A stretch of DNA of 64,000 nt. It comes from Actinophytocola gossypii. GTDB taxonomy: Bacteria; Actinomycetota; Actinomycetes; Mycobacteriales; Pseudonocardiaceae. The position numbers and the translations under genes were made by a program. The stretch covers positions 1-64,000 of the forward strand of contig NZ_JAFFZE010000017.1 of assembly GCF_025165815.1 (NCBI RefSeq), written 5' to 3'. The notes beneath the pieces were generated by a model that was not told where the DNA came from, did not search any database, and saw only the letters and a program-made list of their open reading frames with translations. Shown here in pieces: positions 33,870 through 44,223 of this stretch. How positions within the stretch are numbered: the first letter of the stretch is position 1; every line of letters starts with the position of its first letter.

Positions 33870-34814
33870 GTGATCTCCTCACCGCACCATCCGCCCGCAC
33901 GTGCACGGGTCGCGGGCGCCGCCCTCGCCGCGCTCGGCGGGGTGGCACTCGCTGTTCAGGGCCGCGTCAACGGCCAACTCGGACAGCTCATGGACGACGG
34001 GGTCTTCGCCGCTCTCATCTCCTTCGGCGTCGGCGCCGTGCTGCTGGCGGTGGCCGTCTCCTTGACCCCGTCAGCCCGCGCCGGTCTGCTCCGGCTCCGA
34101 AACAGCGTACGTGGTGGACGGCTCCGTGTCTGGCAGTGCCTTGGCGGCGCCTGCGGTGCGTGGTTGGTCACCACCCAGGGCCTCACGGTCTCGATCCTGG
34201 GTGTGGCGGTGTTCACGGTGGCCGTCGTCGCGGGGCAGACGGTGGCGGGGCTGGTGGTGGACCGCCGGGGCGTCGGCCCGGGGGAGGCCCGGCCGATCAC
34301 CCTCTCGAGAGCGGCCGGGGCCGGGATCGCGGTGGTCGCCGTGGTCGTCGCGGTGTCCGACCGGATCGCGCTCGGCGGTAGCGGCCTCTGGTGGGCGGTG
34401 CTGCCCGCGGTGGCCGGAGTGGGCCTGGCCTGGCAGCTCGCCGTGAACGGGCTGGTGCGGGTCGAGTCGGCGAACGTCGTGGTGCCGACCCTGGTCAACT
34501 TCGGCGTCGGCACCGTGGTGCTGGTCCTCGCCGCCGCCGTCGACCTGGCCGTTCGCGGCCTGCCGCGGCCTCCGCCGGATGACTGGTGGCTCTACATCGG
34601 CGGCGTGCTCGGCATCGTCACGGTGCTCACGGCGGTGGTGGCGGTGCGCTTCACCGGGGTGCTGCTGCTCGGCCTCGGCTCGGTCGCCGGGCAGCTCGCC
34701 GGGGCCGTGGTGCTCGACCTGGTGGCGCCCACGGCTGGTGGCCTGTCGACGACCAGCGTCGTCGGCGCCGCGCTCACCATGGTGGCGGTGGCCGTGGCCG
34801 CCGTCCGCCGGTGA
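33870..34814 (+). CDS. YdcZ/DUF606-type DMT-family membrane transporter
   Basis: 314 residues with about ten membrane helices in two inverted halves (first half NGQLGQLMDDGVFAALISFGVGAVLL, second half NGLVRVESANVVVPTLVNFGVGTVVL). The repeated N-G ... FGVGA/T pattern is typical of DUF606 (YdcZ) transporters of the drug/metabolite superfamily. The substrate is unknown. Start GTG 33870 has GAGGA about 10 bases before it. It is divergent from the TNT gene across 86 bases, and folD begins 12 bases after its stop. Confidence 0.85.
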   Translation: MISSPHHPPARARVAGAALAALGGVALAVQGRVNGQLGQLMDDGVFAALISFGVGAVLLAVAVSLTPSARAGLLRLRNSVRGGRLRVWQCLGGACGAWLVTTQGLTVSILGVAVFTVAVVAGQTVAGLVVDRRGVGPGEARPITLSRAAGAGIAVVAVVVAVSDRIALGGSGLWWAVLPAVAGVGLAWQLAVNGLVRVESANVVVPTLVNFGVGTVVLVLAAAVDLAVRGLPRPPPDDWWLYIGGVLGIVTVLTAVVAVRFTGVLLLGLGSVAGQLAGAVVLDLVAPTAGGLSTTSVVGAALTMVAVAVAAVRR

Positions 34815-34826
34815 TTCAATGGCAGC

Positions 34827-35678
34827 GTGAGCGCGACGATCCTGGACGGCAAGGCCACCCGCGAGAAGATCTTCGACGACCTGCGGCTGCGCGTGCGCGC
34901 GCTGGCCGAGCGGGGCGTCGTCCCCGGCCTCGGCACGGTCCTCGTGGGTGACGACCCGGGTTCGCACTCCTACGTCCGGGGCAAGCACCGCGCGTGCGAG
35001 AAGGTCGGCATCACCTCGATCCGCCGCGACCTGCCCGCCGACACCACCCAGGCCCAGCTGCACGCCGTGATCGACGAGCTGAACGCCGACCCGGCCTGCA
35101 CCGGCTACCTGATCCAGCTGCCGCTACCCGGTCACCTCGACGCAGGCGCCGCCCTGGAACGAGTCGACCCGGCCAAGGACTCCGACGGCCTGCACCCCAC
35201 GAACCTCGGCAAGCTCGTCCTCGGCGAGACGGGTCCGCTCCCGTGCACGCCGAGGGGCATCGTCGAGCTGCTCACCCGCTACGACGTGCCGATCGCCGGC
35301 GCCCGCGCGACGGTCGTCGGCCGAGGCGTGACGGTGGGTCGCCCCCTGGGCCTCCTGCTCACGCGTCGTAGCGAGAACGCCACGGTGACCCTGTGCCACA
35401 CCGGTACGAAGGACCTGGCCGCCGAGGTCGGCCGAGCCGACATCGTGGTAGCGGCGGCCGGCAACCCGGCGCTGATCACCCCCGAGATGGTCAAGCCCGG
35501 CGCCGCCGTGCTGGATGTGGGCATCACCCGAACGGACCAGGGCCTGGTCGGCGATGTTCACCCGGACGTGCGAAATGTGGCCGCGTACCTGGCCCCGATC
35601 CCCGGCGGAGTGGGCCCGATGACCGTGGCGATGCTGTTGGAGAACACGGTGAGCGCGGCGGAGCGGAGCCTGGCATGA
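34827..35678 (+). CDS. folD: Methylenetetrahydrofolate dehydrogenase / cyclohydrolase
   Basis: 283 residues, normal for FolD. It interconverts 5,10-methylene-, methenyl- and 10-formyltetrahydrofolate and so feeds the purN and purH reactions. Motifs are [15 protein letters not shown] with the catalytic Lys, [25 protein letters not shown] for NADP binding, and [18 protein letters not shown] near the end. It starts at GTG 34827. It overlaps the DUF3017 gene by 4 bases (ATGA), a neighbourhood conserved in actinobacteria. Confidence 0.96.
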   Translation: MSATILDGKATREKIFDDLRLRVRALAERGVVPGLGTVLVGDDPGSHSYVRGKHRACEKVGITSIRRDLPADTTQAQLHAVIDELNADPACTGYLIQLPLPGHLDAGAALERVDPAKDSDGLHPTNLGKLVLGETGPLPCTPRGIVELLTRYDVPIAGARATVVGRGVTVGRPLGLLLTRRSENATVTLCHTGTKDLAAEVGRADIVVAAAGNPALITPEMVKPGAAVLDVGITRTDQGLVGDVHPDVRNVAAYLAPIPGGVGPMTVAMLLENTVSAAERSLA

Positions 35679-35956
35679 CGACCCCGCAGCGCAGGCGCCA
35701 CCCGGTGCTGGCGCACCTGCCGTTCGGCCTGGTGATGGGGGTCGTCGCGCTCGGGTTGGTGCGGATCATCATGTACCACTGGCGCGAGGGCACCGTGTTG
35801 ATGGGCGGCGCGCTGATCCTGGCGGCGGGCCTGCGGGTGCTGCTGTCGGACGAGCAGGCGGGACTGATCGCGATCCGCAGCCGAGCCGTGGACGTGCTGA
35901 CCTACACCGGCTTCGGCGTCTGCATGATGGCCGTCGCCCTCACCATCGAGAACTGA
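35675..35956 (+). CDS. DUF3017 small membrane protein
   Basis: 93 residues with three membrane helices (about 14-30, 38-56 and 71-90). Its size, the RRHP start and the position directly after folD match DUF3017, a conserved actinobacterial family of unknown function. It is translationally coupled to folD by ATGA. Confidence 0.8.
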   Translation: MTTPQRRRHPVLAHLPFGLVMGVVALGLVRIIMYHWREGTVLMGGALILAAGLRVLLSDEQAGLIAIRSRAVDVLTYTGFGVCMMAVALTIEN

Positions 35957-36101
35957 TCGACGACGAGCATCGGCCCATCGGGGTTCTTGGAGTCCCGCAC
36001 CGCGAGCTTGCCTGGAAGATGGGCGAGTTCGACGCAGACTCGACGCGGTTTTCGTCCATTCCACCGCTGAAACTGCTCTTACGCCAGACCGGTGAGGTCA
36101 T
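35957..36101 (-). pseudogene. DUF397 protein remnant
   Basis: The start MTSPVWRKSSFSGGMDENRVE is the classic DUF397 N terminus. The rest, CVELAHLPGKLAVRDSKNPDGPM, lies in another frame; a 1-2 base change at about 36036-36040 (GAGTCTGCG where GAGTGCG is expected) broke it. No stop follows at the usual place; the frame runs antisense into the DUF3017 gene. DUF397 genes normally sit beside DUF5753 regulators, and the relic of one is directly upstream. Confidence 0.75.
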
Positions 36102-36751
36102 GCGGTCACTCCCAGGATTGCCGCCGGCAGCGAACGGCACCACCCGCAGCGTCACGTTGACGCGCTCGGCCACCTCAGCCAGGTACCGCAGCTGATCGCG
36201 GATGACCTCCCGCCCACCCACGTGATAGCGCAGAACCGGCTCGGCAACGATCGCGATGAGCTTCGGCCCACCGAACTTCCGAAGCACCCGCTGACGCTGG
36301 ACCCCTGCCGACCCCCCGCTCGTCGATCGCCCTTCGGTCCGCCAGCATCCCGACCTCGGCGAAGAGAGCTTCCATGTACGGCACGGTCTGCAGCAGTCCC
36401 GGGATCAGCAGCGGCTGGTACTCGACGATCGCGGTCGCCCGAGATTCGAGGATCCGCACCGCGGCGATTCGGGACTCGTATGTCCCCTGGCGTTGCCACA
36501 GGCCGGGTTGGCCCGCCCTCCTCGCCAGCGCCAGCAACTCGTGGCGCTCCTCACCCCGCACCCCGTAGCGTGACCAGCGACGCCACGTCCTCCACGCCCT
36601 GCGCCCGCTTCCCCGTCCCCATCTTCGACAGGTGCCCCTGGCCCACCCCGACCCGGTCCGCCACCTGCGCCAGCGTCAGCCCACACGCCTCCCGCAACCG
36701 CCGCAGCTCCTCGCCCAGTACCTCTGATCCCGTCTCCCATGTCGCGCACAT
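36102..36751 (-). pseudogene. XRE-family regulator with DUF5753 domain, broken by frameshifts
   Basis: Residues 1-60 form a good XRE HTH (LGEELRRLREACGLTLAQVA, VGQGHLSKMGTGKR). At about 36570 the frame changes: VTLRGAG-stop replaces the expected VTRYGVRGEERHELL. DUF5753 then runs in a second frame (QPLLIPGLLQTVPYMEALF). Near 36302-36316, in runs of C on the plus strand, it moves to a third frame (QRVLRKFGGPKLIAIVAEPVLRYHVGG). The final third of DUF5753 is deleted so that VVPFAAGGNPGSDR runs straight into the DUF397 start. The normal function would be a regulator paired with DUF397. Confidence 0.8.
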
Positions 36752-36818
36752 GATTCCGCGCGAAACCGCAGGATTTCGGCATCGGCGCCGGAGACCACCC
36801 GAAGGGCGGCGACCCTAG

Positions 36819-37877
<1,059 letters not shown>

Positions 37878-38021
37878 TCCCGCGGGTCCGGCGTTACGGG
37901 TGTGGCGCCGGTGACACCGGATCGCGTGAACCTCGGTTCAGCTCACGTCACGAGGGAAATCCCTGGTCATCTCACTTCCGACCGAACCGCGAGGAGCGGA
38001 TCGAAGGAGGAGGGCCAGGAA

Positions 38022-38423
38022 ATGACTACCGATGCCATTCACGCCGAGTTCGTGGCGCTGTACGACGGCGCCACCCCGGTTCGTTCGCGCTGGTCCTACC
38101 GTGCCGACCAGCCGTTCACGGTGACCGCCGCGTTCCAGACCGAGCGCGACCGCTGGGTCGAGTGGGTGTTCTCCCGCGAGCTGCTCGTCGCGGGCCTCGC
38201 CGCCGCCGCCGGCATGGGCGACGTGCGGCTGCGGCCCGAGTCGGAGCGCGGGCTGAACATGCTGGTCGTGGAGATCGAGTCGCCGGAGGGCTACGCCAAG
38301 CTGGAACTCGACCACGAGAGCGTCTCGGGCTTCCTGGCCGCGACCGAGGAGGCCGTGCCGCTCGGCGAGGAGTCGGCGCACTTCGACGTCGACGCGCTGA
38401 TCGACGAGCTGACCCGGGTCTGA
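38022..38423 (+). CDS. SsgA/SsgB-like sporulation and cell division regulator
   Basis: 133 residues. It matches the SALP family along its length: PFTVTAAFQTERDRWVEWVFSRELLVAGL, then GDVRLRP, IESPEGYAKLEL, FLAATEEAVPLGEESAHFDVDALIDEL. In Streptomyces SsgA and SsgB position FtsZ for sporulation septation. This suggests a mycelial, possibly sporulating, organism. AAGGAGGAGGG lies 10 or so bases before ATG 38022. Which SALP it is cannot be told. Confidence 0.85.
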   Translation: MTTDAIHAEFVALYDGATPVRSRWSYRADQPFTVTAAFQTERDRWVEWVFSRELLVAGLAAAAGMGDVRLRPESERGLNMLVVEIESPEGYAKLELDHESVSGFLAATEEAVPLGEESAHFDVDALIDELTRV

Positions 38424-38428
38424 CCGGG

Positions 38429-38611
38429 TCAGCCTCTCTCGACGACCGCGTCCGGGCCGGGGAACACCAGGGTTTCCCGGCCGTCGGGGAAGCGGACCAC
38501 GTAGGGCGGAGCGCCGTCCTGGCCTCTGACCTCGACGATCTCCGCGAGCTGGTCGGGGTTGCCGACGTTGCGACCGTGGACGTGGAGCCGGTCGCCGACC
38601 TGCGCGTGCAT
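38429..38611 (-). CDS. DUF1918 small protein
   Basis: 60 residues covering one SH3-like DUF1918 domain (MHAQVGDRLHVHGRNVG, AEIVEVRGQDGAPPYVVRFPDGRETLVFPGPD). ATG 38611 has GGAGG 8 bases before it; GTG 38620 is a weaker start. It is convergent with the SsgA-like gene, 5 bases between stops. Function is unknown. Confidence 0.85.
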   Translation of the reverse strand: MHAQVGDRLHVHGRNVGNPDQLAEIVEVRGQDGAPPYVVRFPDGRETLVFPGPDAVVERG

Positions 38612-38658
38612 GAAAACCACCTCCGCTCGCTCAGCGTAGCGCCATAGGCTGGTCGGCG

Positions 38659-39315
38659 ATGAGCGAAGAAAGTCCGGTCGTGCTCGACCGGGTGAACGGC
38701 GAGTGCGGTGAACTGGTGTTGCGCCGCGTCGGCGAGCACCACGAGATCATCGCGAACGGCGTGTTCCTGATGGACACCCGCAACGGCGAGTCCGAGCGCC
38801 TGATGGTCGACGCGGCCGCCGCGCGGATGCCCGTGGGCGGCACCCTGCTGGTCGGCGGGCTCGGTGTCGGCTTCTCCCTGCGCGCCGCACTGGACCACCC
38901 GCGCGTGGGCGAGGTCGTGGTGGTCGAGCGCGAGCGCGCGGTGATCGACTGGAACCGAGGGCCCCTGCGCGAGGTCCACGGTGACGCCCTCGCCGACCCG
39001 CGGGTGGCCTGCGCCGAGGCCGACCTGCTCACCTGGCTGCCCGGGCGCCGGTTCGCCGCGCTCTGCCTGGACGTCGACAACGGTCCGGATTGGACGGTCA
39101 CCGAGGGGAACGCGGTGCTGTACCAGGAATCCGGGCTCGACCTGCTGGCCGCCGCGCTGGTGCCCGACGGGGTCCTCGCGGTCTGGAGCGCCGCCGCCAG
39201 CCCGGCGTTCGAGGCCCGGCTGGCCGAGCGGTTCGGCCCGGTCGAGACGCTGCCGGTGCCCGTACCACGCGGCGAGCCGGACGTGGTCTACATCACCCGA
39301 AACGGTGCTCTCTGA
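38659..39315 (+). CDS. Spermidine synthase-like protein
   Basis: 218 residues with a Rossmann fold: GGTLLVGGLGVGFSLRAALDHP is the SAM-binding loop and VVVVERERAVIDWNRG the acidic strand that follows. Then come a D-strand (ALCLDVDNGPDW) and VLAVWSAAASPAFEARL. This is the pattern of spermine/spermidine synthase homologues lacking the N-terminal tetramerisation domain. Polyamine synthesis is possible, but such short forms have no proven substrate. It is divergent from the DUF1918 gene with 47 bases between. Confidence 0.75.
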   Translation: MSEESPVVLDRVNGECGELVLRRVGEHHEIIANGVFLMDTRNGESERLMVDAAAARMPVGGTLLVGGLGVGFSLRAALDHPRVGEVVVVERERAVIDWNRGPLREVHGDALADPRVACAEADLLTWLPGRRFAALCLDVDNGPDWTVTEGNAVLYQESGLDLLAAALVPDGVLAVWSAAASPAFEARLAERFGPVETLPVPVPRGEPDVVYITRNGAL

Positions 39316-39424
39316 TCGGGTGATCGGATCGATATCCCTTGGCGGTAACTCGTTTCCGGCGTGTCGCGACACCACTTCGGTAACGAACGTGATGACGGGG
39401 GTCGTCGAAGGGGAGGTGCGATCG

Positions 39425-39640
39425 ATGTTGCGACACCGACCGCACCGGCGCGGGCGTGGGGTGGTGCTGCACCCGGCCGCGGGTTGGCTGGCGCTGTCCG
39501 TGCTGTACCTCGCCGCGGTCGTGCTCAACGTGCTGCTCGCGGCGAGCACCGAGGAGTTCTGGCCACTCGCCCTCGCCGTGGTCCTCGGCGCCGGCGCGCT
39601 CGCCTGCGCCGCCGTCGCCGGCCGCAACCTCCACCGCTGA
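39425..39640 (+). CDS. Small two-helix membrane protein
   Basis: 71 residues. An Arg/His-rich start (MLRHRPHRRGRG) is followed by two membrane helices (about 18-35 and 42-62) and a short basic end. GGGGAGG (39410-39416) sits 8 bases before ATG 39425. I know no family. Codon third positions fit the genome. Confidence 0.6.
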   Translation: MLRHRPHRRGRGVVLHPAAGWLALSVLYLAAVVLNVLLAASTEEFWPLALAVVLGAGALACAAVAGRNLHR

Positions 39641-39686
39641 CGTGACATGCCACGAACGCGCTCCCCGCAGGGATGCTCCACCGGGT

Positions 39687-41387
39687 TCAGTCGTGGCAGT
39701 GCAGGTGGAGTTGGCCGTCCTTGCCGATGCACGGGGTGAACCCGCTGGTCCGCAGTTCGGCCCGGGCCGTGCTGCTGCGCAGGAAGTCCAGGTACGCGTC
39801 GAGCAGTGAGCCCTCGGTCGGGTCGCGCTTGGTGTACAGGTACTCGACAGTCCACAGTGGATACCCAGCCGAGATGCCGCTCACCCCGGGCTCGCGGTCG
39901 TCGAGCCGGAGCACGGTCACCGCGCGCCCGGCCTCCTCCGCCTCGCGCGCGGTCGGCAGGTCCGCGTAGCCGATCGCGCCCGGCGTGACCGCGATCTCGT
40001 CGAGCAGCTGCGCCTCCGTACTGCGCTCGCAACGGATCGTCGGCGCGTCCGGGATCCGGTCCGTCCGCTCGCACGAGTCCGACGTGAGCGCGCCCTCCGC
40101 CGCGCCGAGCACGGTCTGCTCGAACGTGCGCCGCGAGCCGGACTCCTGACCCCGCCCGACGATCCGGATCGGCAGTGACGGGCCGGGCCGCAGCTCGTTC
40201 CAGTCGCGGTACCGGCCCTGGTAGATGTCGCGGAGCTGCGCGCGGGTGAGGCCCTCGACGTTGACCGAGTCGTTGACCACCACGGTGTAGACGATCACCG
40301 CGACGGGGTGCCGTTCCAGCTCGCTGGTCGCCTCGCCGACCACGCCGTCGGACAGCGCGGCGACCGTCTCGCGCTCGGCCGGTTCGAGCGAGTTGAGCTG
40401 GCGCACCCCGCTGATGCTCCCGGTCGGGGTCACCGTGATCCTGGCCTCGTCACAGGCCGCGCGGTACTGGTCGGCGATGCCGCTCATGGTCGGCGTGAAC
40501 GCGCTGGAGCCGACGATGGTGAGCTCGCCGGTCGCGCACTCGACGTTCGGGTCGGTCGCCACGGCGTTGTCCGGGATCAGCAGGTTGATCGCGACCAGCG
40601 CGCCGGCCAGCAGCACGCCGAAGCCCGCGGTGACCAGTGGCCACGCGGTGCGGCGCACGGTGCGTTCGTCCTTGATCCGGCGTCCGCTCGGTCCGTCGAC
40701 GCCCTTGGTGAGCGCGCCCTTCATGTTGGTCACCGGCTCGCGCAGGACCACGACCAGCTTGAACTTCTCCTTCGGCGCCAGGGTCAGGTCGCGCTTGAGG
40801 CGGACGCCGTGCCACTCCGGCGGCGCGGACTGGGGTGGCGGCGGGGGCGCGTCGCTGACCGGCGTGGGGCGGAGGATCTCCAACATCCTCGGGAGCATGG
40901 CGCGGCGGACCTTGGGCAGCTCGGCGGGCGGGGCGGGCCGGTCCGACTCGGGTGCGGTGGAGAAGAACTCGAGGTGCTTGACCAGGTCCTCGCGGTGTGT
41001 GCGCTCGCTGGGGTCGGAGATGCGGGCGTTCCAGATCACCCGGTCCCGGAAGGTGAACTCGACCGGTTCGTCCAGATCGCGCAGGGCGACCTCGCCGCCG
41101 GTGTTGCGGATCCGGATGACCACGAAGCTCAGCCGGCCGACCAGTTCGGCGACGGCGATCAGCCGGCCGTCGGCGTGCTCCTCGCCGTCGTCGCCGTCGT
41201 GCAGGTCGACGTCCAGGCCGATCTTGGAGTCGCTCTGCACGCGGAAGTACACCCGCTTCCGGGTGGCCAGGTAGCGCTGGGCGAACGGGGACAGGATGCC
41301 GATGGCCGCCGCGATGCCCAGAACGAGAGAGCCTTCACCCGAAAGCAGCAATTCCGAGATGGTCTGCAGAAGCTGCCCGATGCCCAC
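39687..41387 (-). CDS. Membrane-anchored phosphate-binding-like (PstS-type) protein with cytosolic domain
   Basis: 566 residues. Helix 1 (about 18-35) is followed by RYLATRKR; a soluble region (about 45-235) is probably cytosolic, with a beta-rich first half. An Arg-rich stretch then precedes helix 2 (about 248-270). The last 290 residues form a PstS-like binding fold (ELTIVGSSAFTPTMSGIADQY, ITVTPTGSISGVRQL, GRGQESGSRRTFEQ) on the outside. The phosphate-loop-like SGSRRTFE segment suggests an anion ligand. No ABC transporter genes are adjacent, so sensing is as likely as uptake. Confidence 0.7.
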   Translation of the reverse strand: MGIGQLLQTISELLLSGEGSLVLGIAAAIGILSPFAQRYLATRKRVYFRVQSDSKIGLDVDLHDGDDGEEHADGRLIAVAELVGRLSFVVIRIRNTGGEVALRDLDEPVEFTFRDRVIWNARISDPSERTHREDLVKHLEFFSTAPESDRPAPPAELPKVRRAMLPRMLEILRPTPVSDAPPPPPQSAPPEWHGVRLKRDLTLAPKEKFKLVVVLREPVTNMKGALTKGVDGPSGRRIKDERTVRRTAWPLVTAGFGVLLAGALVAINLLIPDNAVATDPNVECATGELTIVGSSAFTPTMSGIADQYRAACDEARITVTPTGSISGVRQLNSLEPAERETVAALSDGVVGEATSELERHPVAVIVYTVVVNDSVNVEGLTRAQLRDIYQGRYRDWNELRPGPSLPIRIVGRGQESGSRRTFEQTVLGAAEGALTSDSCERTDRIPDAPTIRCERSTEAQLLDEIAVTPGAIGYADLPTAREAEEAGRAVTVLRLDDREPGVSGISAGYPLWTVEYLYTKRDPTEGSLLDAYLDFLRSSTARAELRTSGFTPCIGKDGQLHLHCHD

Positions 41388-41651
41388 CTGATCAACGGTA
41401 TGCCGGTCGGTTCGGTGACCGGCCGGAATGGCCAGCTGTTTACCACAGGTTCAGCAACTGGTTGACACTAGACCGTTCGGGTGACTTTGCCAGATCCGTC
41501 GAGTAGTGGCCACAAGCGCGCTACCAGCGCATGTGCAGATGCATGGGCATTCGAGGGTCCACCGACCCGCTAATGGGTGCGTTTACCAGCTCACTCGCCG
41601 TCGCTAGGCTTGGCCGGTCCCTCGGAAGCTCGACCGGTTGTGAGGTTCGCT

Positions 41652-42509
41652 ATGTCCGATTCCGCGACGAAGTACGAGGCACCGAGCTCGGTGCCGGTCG
41701 GGGTCGACCCGAGCCGGGCGAGCATCGCCCGGGTGTACGACGCGGCGTTGGGCGGCAAGGACAACTACGAGATCGACCGCGAGGTCCTCGACCAGGTGCG
41801 GCGGGTCGCGCCGGAGGTGAACGACCTCGCGTGGTCCAACCGGAACTTCCTGACCAGGGCGGTGCGGTTCCTGTCCGACCAGGGCGGGATCCGGCAGTTC
41901 CTCGACTGCGGCTCCGGGTTGCCGACCGCGGAGAACACCCACCAGATCGCGCAGCGGATCGACCCGGAAACCCGGGTCGTGTACGTCGACAACGACCCGG
42001 TCGTGATCGCCCACGGGCAGGCACTGCTGACCGACAACGACTACACGCATTTCGTCTCCGCCGACATTTTCCGCCCGGACGAGGTGCTCAACTCCGAACT
42101 CGTGCGCAAGCACATCGACCTGACCCAGCCGGTCGGTTTACTGCACGTCGGAACGTTGCACCACTACACGAAGGACAACGGCCGCGACCTGATGAAGGAG
42201 TACGTCGACGCATTGCCGTCGGGCAGTTTCGTCGCCATCTCGCATTTCTTCGACCCGGAGACGCCGGAGCACAGCGCGCTCGCCAGGAAGATGGAGGACA
42301 TCTTCGTGCACAGCCCGATGGGCTCCGGCATGTTCCGCACCCGCGCGCAGCTGATGGAGTTCATGCCCGGCCTCGAGCTGATCCCCCCGGGCCCCAACAA
42401 GCCCGCCGACTGGGAGCTGTCCGACATGTGGTGGCCGGACGGCCCGAAGCTGCGCCCCCTCAGCCAGGTCGAGCAGTGCAGCGCCGCCGCCGTGGGCCGA
42501 AAGCCCTGA
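41652..42509 (+). CDS. S-adenosyl methyltransferase of the DUF574 family
   Basis: 285 residues. The start PSRASIARVYDAALGGKDNYEIDREV, then FLDCGSGLPTAENTHQIAQ, VVYVDNDPVVIAHGQALL and VGLLHVGTLHHY, are hallmarks of the actinobacterial DUF574 methyltransferases. These occur in many copies per genome, often near regulators; their substrates are not known. ATG 41652 was chosen because the family starts there. A lower-GC stretch of 264 bases lies upstream. Confidence 0.88.
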   Translation: MSDSATKYEAPSSVPVGVDPSRASIARVYDAALGGKDNYEIDREVLDQVRRVAPEVNDLAWSNRNFLTRAVRFLSDQGGIRQFLDCGSGLPTAENTHQIAQRIDPETRVVYVDNDPVVIAHGQALLTDNDYTHFVSADIFRPDEVLNSELVRKHIDLTQPVGLLHVGTLHHYTKDNGRDLMKEYVDALPSGSFVAISHFFDPETPEHSALARKMEDIFVHSPMGSGMFRTRAQLMEFMPGLELIPPGPNKPADWELSDMWWPDGPKLRPLSQVEQCSAAAVGRKP

Positions 42510-42537
42510 CCTGGGTGAGCCCGATACGGTCATCCGC

Positions 42538-44223
42538 ATGACCGGACTCGTCGCACTTCTCCAGCAACGTCTCGGTGCCGCGTTCGCCGCGGTCGCCGGC
42601 GGCCACGCGGAGCCCGCGGTGCGGCGATCCCAGCGCGCCGACTTCCAGGCCGACGGTGCCCTCGCGCTCGCCCGCAAGCTCGGCCGCCCCCCGCGCGACG
42701 TCGCCGCCGACGTGCTGGCGCAGGACCCGCTCGACGACCTCTGCGCGACCACCGAGATCGCCGGGCCTGGCTTCGTCAACCTCACCCTGCGCGCCGACGT
42801 CCTGGGCGACCTGGTCACCACCATGGCCGCCGACCAGCGCCTCGGCGTCCCACCCGCCGACGCCCCGGACACCGTCGTCATCGACTACTCCGCGCCCAAC
42901 GCGGCGAAGGAGATGCACGTCGGCCACCTGCGCTCGACGATCATCGGGGACGCCGCCGCCCGCGTGCTCGGCTGGCTCGGGCACCGGGTGATCCGGCAGA
43001 ACCACGTCGGCGACTGGGGCACCCCGTTCGGCATGCTCGTGGAGCAACTGCTCGACCAGGACGACGCGGAACACTCGATCGGCGACCTCAACGCGTTCTA
43101 CCGCCAGGCCCGCGAGAAGTTCGACACCGACGACGGCTTCCGCGAGCGCTCCCGCGCCCGGGTGGTCGCCCTCCAACGCGGCGACGAGCCGACCCTGCGG
43201 CTGTGGCGGACCATCGTCGACCTGTCCGCGCGCCACTACGCCGAGGTCTACACCCGCCTCGGCGTCCTGCTGACCGACGCCGACCTGGCCGGCGAGAGCC
43301 GCTACCAGCCGATGCTCGACGACGTCGCCAAGGAGCTGGACCGCCTCGGGCTCCTGCGCGAGAGCGACGGCGCCAGCTGTGTGTTCCCCGCCGGCTTCAC
43401 CAACCGCGACGGCGACCCGCTGCCGCTGATCGTCCGCAAGGCCGACGGCGGCTACGGCTACGACACCACCGACCTCGCCGCCATCCGGTACCGCATCGCC
43501 GACCTGGGCGCGACCCGCCTGCTGTACGTCGTCGGCAGCCCGCAGCGCGAGCACTTCCAGCTGATCTTCCAGGCCGCCCGCGAGGCCGGCTGGCTCACCG
43601 AGGGCGTCCGCGCCGAGCACATCGCCTTCGGCTCGGTACTCGGCACCGACGGCCGCATGCTCCGCACCCGCGCCGGCCACACCATCCGCCTCACCGACCT
43701 GCTCGACGAGGCGGTGACCAGGGCCGCCGACAAGATCCGCGACCGCGACGTGGACACCGACACGGTCGCCCGCGCGGTCGGCATCGGCGCGGTGAAGTAC
43801 GCGGACCTGTCCACCGACCGCACGAAGGACTACACGTTCGACTACGACCGGATGCTCGCCTTCGACGGCAACACCGGCCCGTACCTGCAGTACGCGCACG
43901 CCCGCGTCCAGTCGATCCTGCGCCGCGCCGACGAGCCCCCAGGGCAGGTCACCGTGGCCGAACCGGCCGAACGCGACCTGGCCATCGCCCTGCTCGGCTT
44001 CCCCGACACCATCGCCGACCTGGCCGAGACCCTCGAACCGCATCGGCTGTGCGCCTACCTGTACGCGCTCGCCACCACGTTCACCACGTTCTACGAGAGC
44101 TGCCCGGTCCTCCGCGCCGACCCCACGACGCGGGCGAGCCGCCTCGCCCTGTGCGCGCTGACCGCCCGCGTCCTCGCGCACGGCCTCGACCTGCTCGGCA
44201 TCGAGGCACCGGACCGGATGTGA
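42538..44223 (+). CDS. argS: Arginine-tRNA ligase
   Basis: 561 residues, normal for ArgRS. It has an N-terminal ADD1-like domain, class I HIGH-type motif in NAAKEMHVGHLRSTIIGD (about 121-138), the KMSKS-equivalent GTDGRMLRTRAG, and a C-terminal anticodon-binding domain (DYDRMLAFDGNTGPYLQYAHAR onward). It charges tRNA-Arg. It starts 28 bases after the methyltransferase stop. Confidence 0.96.
   Translation: MTGLVALLQQRLGAAFAAVAGGHAEPAVRRSQRADFQADGALALARKLGRPPRDVAADVLAQDPLDDLCATTEIAGPGFVNLTLRADVLGDLVTTMAADQRLGVPPADAPDTVVIDYSAPNAAKEMHVGHLRSTIIGDAAARVLGWLGHRVIRQNHVGDWGTPFGMLVEQLLDQDDAEHSIGDLNAFYRQAREKFDTDDGFRERSRARVVALQRGDEPTLRLWRTIVDLSARHYAEVYTRLGVLLTDADLAGESRYQPMLDDVAKELDRLGLLRESDGASCVFPAGFTNRDGDPLPLIVRKADGGYGYDTTDLAAIRYRIADLGATRLLYVVGSPQREHFQLIFQAAREAGWLTEGVRAEHIAFGSVLGTDGRMLRTRAGHTIRLTDLLDEAVTRAADKIRDRDVDTDTVARAVGIGAVKYADLSTDRTKDYTFDYDRMLAFDGNTGPYLQYAHARVQSILRRADEPPGQVTVAEPAERDLAIALLGFPDTIADLAETLEPHRLCAYLYALATTFTTFYESCPVLRADPTTRASRLALCALTARVLAHGLDLLGIEAPDRM

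Noticed and set aside
41388-41651. Promoter in the gap between the PstS-like gene and the methyltransferase
   Set aside because: A TTGACA at 41462-41467 is present, but no -10-like hexamer lies at the right distance.
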